64,000 nt of DNA, taken from positions 1,798,001 to 1,862,000 of the forward strand of contig NZ_CP117709.1 in the NCBI RefSeq assembly GCF_028622875.1, written 5' to 3'. How positions within the stretch are numbered: position 1 is the stretch's first letter; the number at the start of each line of letters is the position of its first letter. Shown in pieces: positions 60,901 to 64,000 of this stretch. This stretch comes from Streptomyces sp. MMBL 11-1. Lineage in GTDB: Bacteria; Actinomycetota; Actinomycetes; Streptomycetales; Streptomycetaceae. The position numbers and the translations under genes were made by a program. The notes below the pieces were generated by a model. It was not told where the DNA came from and did not search any database. It saw nothing but the letters and a program-made list of their open reading frames with translations.

Positions 60901-61966
60901 GACACCGCCGGGAGGTGTTGCGGGGGTCCACGGCAATCACATCCCGCCCGGCACTCTCAGCCTTTGCGTTCAGGATCGCGAGGAACACCCCCCAACCGGC
61001 GTCGGCGATCGAGCGGTTCAGCCCGGCCTTGGACGAGGCCCCGTTGGGCAGGAAGCCGCCCGGCGTCCCGGGGTCGGGCCTCGGCTTGGGGGCCCGGCTC
61101 ATGCTGCGGATCTTGAGGTCTTCGTGCGCGATGAAGTCGTGGTTGCGCACGAGGTCAAGGGCGGTCTTGTGCGCGTGGTCGAGGCGCTGGCGGCGGACCT
61201 TGCCGTGCAGGGCCGCGACCTTCTCCACGGCGCGCTGATGATGACGGGTGCGGTCCTTGGCCTTGCGGCGGGGGAACCGGCTGAGCGCCTGCTGTGCCGC
61301 TTCGAGCCTCTTGGCGGCCTTGCGGGCGTGGCGGGGGTTTGGGATGTGCTCGCCGCCCGACGTGGTGAGGAACGAGGCGATGCCCAGGTCGATCCCGACC
61401 ACACTGCCCGTCGCGGGCAGCGGCTCGGGCTGCTCCTGCTCGGCAGTGAGCACGACGAACCACTTACGTCCCTCACGCTTGACCGACACGGTCTTGACCT
61501 TGCCGGCCACCGCACGGTGCTGGTTGACCTTGACGTGCCCGACGCCCTGGAAACGGACGCGGGTGACGGGGTCGTGCGGGGTGGAGTTCCACCGGCAGCC
61601 GTCGCCGTCCTTGGGGAAGTCAACCGTGTCGAACCAGTTCACCCCGCGAAAACGCGGGTAGCCCGGGGTGTCACCGGCCTTGATCCGGCGGAAGAACGCG
61701 GCGAACGCCTTGTCCAGTCGACGAAGCGTCGCCTGCTGCGAGGAGAAGGACCAGCGGCCTTGACGCTCCGGGTCGAACGCCCGGATCTCCTTGAGCTGCG
61801 CGGACTGCATCCCGTACTTGACGCTCGTCTTCGAAACGTGCCGGTGAGCGTCACGGCGTTCCTGCAAGGCCCCGTTATACAGCGAGCATTGATCACGGAG
61901 CATCTCGCCGAGCGCGATCGTCTGGCCCACGGTGGGCCGCATGAGGAACTTGTATGCACGGATCAC
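60752..61966 (-). CDS. tnpB: RNA-guided endonuclease TnpB
   Basis: 404 residues. It has the helix-turn-helix-like N-terminus (MIRAYKFLMRPTVGQTIALG), then the split RuvC nuclease with Asp193 (VVGIDLGIASF), Glu282 (FIAHEDLKIRSM) and Asp384 (HADTVGARNVL). A zinc finger has Cys355/Cys358 (CPECGH) and Cys374/Cys377 (CASCGH). All catalytic residues are present, so it should be an active guide-RNA nuclease that favours retention of the element. GTG at 61966 is chosen because AAGGGGG lies eight bases upstream; the GTG at 61975 overlaps that site. Divergent from tnpA. Confidence 0.93.
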   Translation of the reverse strand: MIRAYKFLMRPTVGQTIALGEMLRDQCSLYNGALQERRDAHRHVSKTSVKYGMQSAQLKEIRAFDPERQGRWSFSSQQATLRRLDKAFAAFFRRIKAGDTPGYPRFRGVNWFDTVDFPKDGDGCRWNSTPHDPVTRVRFQGVGHVKVNQHRAVAGKVKTVSVKREGRKWFVVLTAEQEQPEPLPATGSVVGIDLGIASFLTTSGGEHIPNPRHARKAAKRLEAAQQALSRFPRRKAKDRTRHHQRAVEKVAALHGKVRRQRLDHAHKTALDLVRNHDFIAHEDLKIRSMSRAPKPRPDPGTPGGFLPNGASSKAGLNRSIADAGWGVFLAILNAKAESAGRDVIAVDPRNTSRRCPECGHTAKENRPTQEKFHCASCGHSAHADTVGARNVLRAGLVRRNADQA

Positions 61967-62016
61967 CCAGCCCACCCCCTTCGGTCAAGTTCGCTTGATC
62001 ATCCTAGACTTGGCAT

Positions 62017-62445
62017 ATGTCACCACGCTGGGAACCAAACCCCGATATCCGTACCGGCCGTCACGTAGCCTATAACCTCCACGCGCACTTGGTGTTCGTT
62101 ACGAAGTACCGGCGTGATGTGTTCGATGACCACATGCTCAAGCGGTGTGAAGAGATCATGCGGGAGGTATGCGGCAGCTTCGAGACCGAGCTGCGCGAGT
62201 TCAACGGCGAAGCCGACCATGTCCACCTGCTGGTGCACTACCCGCCGAAGGTCGCCCTGTCGAAGCTGATCAACTCGCTCAAGGGCGTCAGCTCCAGGTA
62301 TCTGCGGGCGGAGTACACCGGCCGGATCAACCGGATCGGCATGGGCTCGGTGTTCTGGTCCCGCTCCTACTTCGCCGGGTCCTGCGGCGGCGCACCGCTG
62401 ACCGTGATCCGCCAGTACATCGAAGGACAGAAGCGGCCCGTCTGA
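62017..62445 (+). CDS. tnpA: IS200/IS605-family Y1 transposase TnpA
   Basis: 142 residues. HUH nuclease that cuts and rejoins single-stranded element ends. The HUH motif is in EADHVHLLVHYPP and the catalytic tyrosine in IRQYIEGQ; the N-terminus has HLVFVTKYRRDVF and the middle SLKGVSSRYLR, all typical. Length and motifs are complete, so it is probably functional. The ATG at 62017 lies six bases after TAGACT (62005-62010). The 95 bases between its stop and the left end contain a GAGGCGC/GCGCCTC stem. Confidence 0.93.
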   Translation: MSPRWEPNPDIRTGRHVAYNLHAHLVFVTKYRRDVFDDHMLKRCEEIMREVCGSFETELREFNGEADHVHLLVHYPPKVALSKLINSLKGVSSRYLRAEYTGRINRIGMGSVFWSRSYFAGSCGGAPLTVIRQYIEGQKRPV

Positions 62446-62957
62446 CCGTCACCCCAGAGGCGCAGAGAACTCCGGCACCCCGCGCCTCCGGGCCAAGGAT
62501 GCGTTTCCCTCCCCGACTGAAGCCGGGGATACCCACGCAAGATCAGGGATGGAGCCGGTCCGCAGCGGCAGGTCGTTCCCGTCGCCCCGGACCAGCGGCA
62601 CGTTTGGCACCCCCCGGCGGAACTGTTCGGCCATCCCGTCGCCCGGCTCCACCGCCGTGACCCGGGCCCCGCGCTCGTACAGCCGTGCCGAGCCCCGTCC
62701 CCGCTCAGACGTCCGCGACCCGAGCCCCGGCGAGGGGCATTCCGGCCAGCTCCTCGACGGCGTCGAACAGCGCGGGCGGGTAGGAAGGACGGTGGGCGTC
62801 GTAGGCGGCGGCGACGGCGTCGAAGGAGCGTGCCTGACCGGGTTGTTTCGTCATCCTTCCATGATGTTGCAGACGGCGCCGGGCCGGAAGGCGATGCCGT
62901 TCGGCTTCTCCGTGAGAGATCCAAAGGGCAGTGTTCTTAGGTAGGTTGACCCTTCGG

Positions 62958-64000
62958 ATGGACGTCATGGGGGCTGCGATGGGATCGGCGGGCAGGCAGG
63001 AACGGCTGGGCGTGGTGTTCGTCCACGGCTTCCGCTCATCGGCGGAGATGTGGAGTCCGCTCATCGCGTCGATCGACCAGGACGACGGGGTGAAGGGCGT
63101 CACCGCCCTGCCCTTCTCCTACGACACCCGGCTGTGGCAGATCGCCCCCGTGCGGCGGATTCCAGGATTCGACACCGTGGCCGACAGCTTGAAGGAGTTC
63201 CTGGACACCGAGGCCGAGCACTTCGACCGCCTGCTGCTGGTCTGTCACAGCCAGGGCGGGCTGGTGGCCCAGCGCTTCCTGGCCCGGATGCTCGCCGAGG
63301 GGCGCGGCAGGGACCTGGCCCGCATCCGGCGGGTCGTGCTCTTCGCCTGCCCGAACAACGGCTCGCAGCTGGCGCTGTCGCTGCGCCGGGGACTGCTGTC
63401 GCGCAACCCGCAGGAGCGCCGGCTGAGGCCGCTGGACCAGCAGATCGCCGACACTCAGCGCATCGTCCTGCGCGACATCGTCAACGTACGGGAGGTGACG
63501 GACCGGAGCTGTCCGATCCCGTTCTCGGTCTACGCCGGCGAGACCGACAACGTGGTGCCGCCCGCGTCCGCGCTCGGCACCTTCCCCGACACCGCCGTCC
63601 TCCCCGGTGACCACTCGGGCATCGTGCGGTCGCCCCGCGCGTATTCCACACTCAGGCGGCTCCTCCTGACGGGCGCGGAAGCCCCTTCCGCCGTCGGTCC
63701 CCCCACCGGGGCGGCGGCCGAGCCGGCGCCCGCCCCCGCCGCCCCGGCGACGGCGGGTTCCGTGACCATCGGCCCGGGCAGCACGCCGGGGCCCGTGGAA
63801 GCCGCCCCCGAGAGTCCTCCGAGCGCCTTTCCCGACACCATCGACATCGTTCGAGTGGCCGAACAGGTCTCCGATATGGACGACCCCGACTTCCGGCGAC
63901 GGGTGATCGGTCTGGTGCGGGGCGCCCTGGAGCCGGAGGCGGGCTTCTCCCCCGCCTTCCGGGCGCATCCGCGTGATCACTTGCTGGAGATCGTGGAGCG
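62958..64000 (+). CDS. Alpha/beta hydrolase with C-terminal effector-associated-like domain (runs off window)
   Basis: 347 codons visible, no stop. The hydrolase domain (about 15-235) starts GVVFVHGFRSSAEMWSPLIA and has the nucleophile Ser in LVCHSQGGLVAQ, the acid in VYAGETDNVVPP and the His in LPGDHSGIVRS. A Pro/Ala-rich linker follows (about 63690-63830). The last 55 visible residues, with DIVRVAEQVSDMDDPDFRRR, VIGLVRGALEP and HPRDHLLEIVE, resemble the effector-associated domains (EAD) that recruit effectors to NTPase-based conflict systems. That is a recalled pattern, not a search result. ATG at 62958 is the first start; ATG at 62979 is possible. Confidence 0.78.
   Translation, partial: MDVMGAAMGSAGRQERLGVVFVHGFRSSAEMWSPLIASIDQDDGVKGVTALPFSYDTRLWQIAPVRRIPGFDTVADSLKEFLDTEAEHFDRLLLVCHSQGGLVAQRFLARMLAEGRGRDLARIRRVVLFACPNNGSQLALSLRRGLLSRNPQERRLRPLDQQIADTQRIVLRDIVNVREVTDRSCPIPFSVYAGETDNVVPPASALGTFPDTAVLPGDHSGIVRSPRAYSTLRRLLLTGAEAPSAVGPPTGAAAEPAPAPAAPATAGSVTIGPGSTPGPVEAAPESPPSAFPDTIDIVRVAEQVSDMDDPDFRRRVIGLVRGALEPEAGFSPAFRAHPRDHLLEIVE

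Larger units (their letters stand above)
60712..62540 (-). mobile_element. IS200/IS605-family insertion sequence with intact tnpA and tnpB
   Basis: About 1.83 kb inserted into the methyltransferase gene. It encodes a Y1 transposase and a TnpB in divergent orientation, the IS605 layout. Each end has a subterminal hairpin: CCCCCTCG-TGAA-CGAGGGGG near 60725-60744 at the tnpB (right) end, and TCCCCG/CGGGGA at 62510-62529 at the tnpA (left) end. No target duplication is expected for this family. Exact ends are uncertain by about six bases because GATC-containing sequence borders both sides (62541-62544 and 60706-60709). Confidence 0.88.
60271..62854 (-). pseudogene. SAM-dependent methyltransferase gene, inactivated
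   Basis: The N-terminal part (62854 to about 62541) begins MTKQPGQARSFDAVAAAYDA and reaches the SAM motif ...ARVADV, where a TGA (62705-62707) replaces the expected Gly codon. Farther on, near 62684-62690, the frame shifts. After that RLYERGARVTAVEPGDGMAE continues, consistent with a 5-base deletion. An IS200/IS605 element then interrupts the gene. The C-terminal part resumes at about 60716 with LITYAQAWHWTDPARSIPEA, VLRPGGALALWWNDGDP and ends at 60271. Three independent lesions show it is dead. Original substrate unknown. Confidence 0.88.

Noticed and set aside
62446..62540. Stem-forming sequence near the IS left end as a separate ncRNA gene
   Set aside because: It is explained as part of the element's left end. 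There is no promoter evidence for an independent RNA.

Overview
The window is actinobacterial chromosome, almost certainly from a Streptomyces. It is very GC-rich with strong third-position G/C bias and many GTG starts. The order erpA, nadA, psp, cobU/cobT/cobS, pepA, lpd, sucB, GntR, aceE, lipB, lipA, glnA, glnII agrees, from memory, with the conserved Streptomyces core around the glnA/glnII region of S. coelicolor. Many genes look leaderless: a TANNNT-like -10 box lies 6-7 bases before the start codon. No tRNA, rRNA or CRISPR array was seen.

Layout. 1-4.3 kb: start of an Fe-S assembly gene (erpA), quinolinate synthase (nadA) and a TPR protein. 4.4-9.8 kb: an RND exporter with a two-component system upstream. 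9.9-14.3 kb: PspA with its partner PspAA, a DUF3043 membrane protein, a methyltransferase, an HtrA-like lipoprotein protease and a small protein. 14.4-19.4 kb: late cobalamin genes (a metallo-beta-lactamase-like/CobU fusion, cobT, cobS) interleaved with two membrane proteins. 19.7-28.7 kb: leucyl aminopeptidase and the 2-oxoacid dehydrogenase parts lpd, sucB and aceE, with a GntR regulator whose likely operator lies before aceE. 28.8-35.3 kb: regulators and small enzymes. 35.6-38.9 kb: lipoate synthesis (lipB, lipA), which supplies the cofactor for the SucB lipoyl domains, plus two small conserved genes. 39.2-41.3 kb: an RDD protein and glnA with a clear GlnR box.

41.35-45.4 kb is an accessory island of lower GC between glnA and a GNAT gene. 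It holds a DUF5753 protein, a second type of peptide deformylase and an XRE regulator (one divergent unit), facing two glycosyltransferase-like genes. Three of its five genes are frameshifted or truncated. 45.4-53.5 kb is a mixed stretch: GNAT plus chloramphenicol-phosphotransferase-like kinase, M55 peptidase, small hypotheticals, ArsC-like protein, alpha/beta hydrolase with divergent MarR, AhpD-like protein with divergent MocR, and a Gfo/Idh oxidoreductase. 53.6-55.8 kb: glnII with GlnR-like half-sites, a possible leader peptide and a winged-helix protein.

55.9-60.2 kb: an MMPL exporter divergent from a second NarL-type two-component system. 60.3-62.85 kb: a methyltransferase pseudogene carrying a stop, a frameshift and an intact IS200/IS605 element (TnpA plus TnpB). 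From 62.96 kb to the edge: an alpha/beta hydrolase whose C-terminus resembles the effector-associated domains (EAD) of bacterial conflict systems. This last gene, cut by the window edge, and the deformylase island are the best candidates for undescribed biology.
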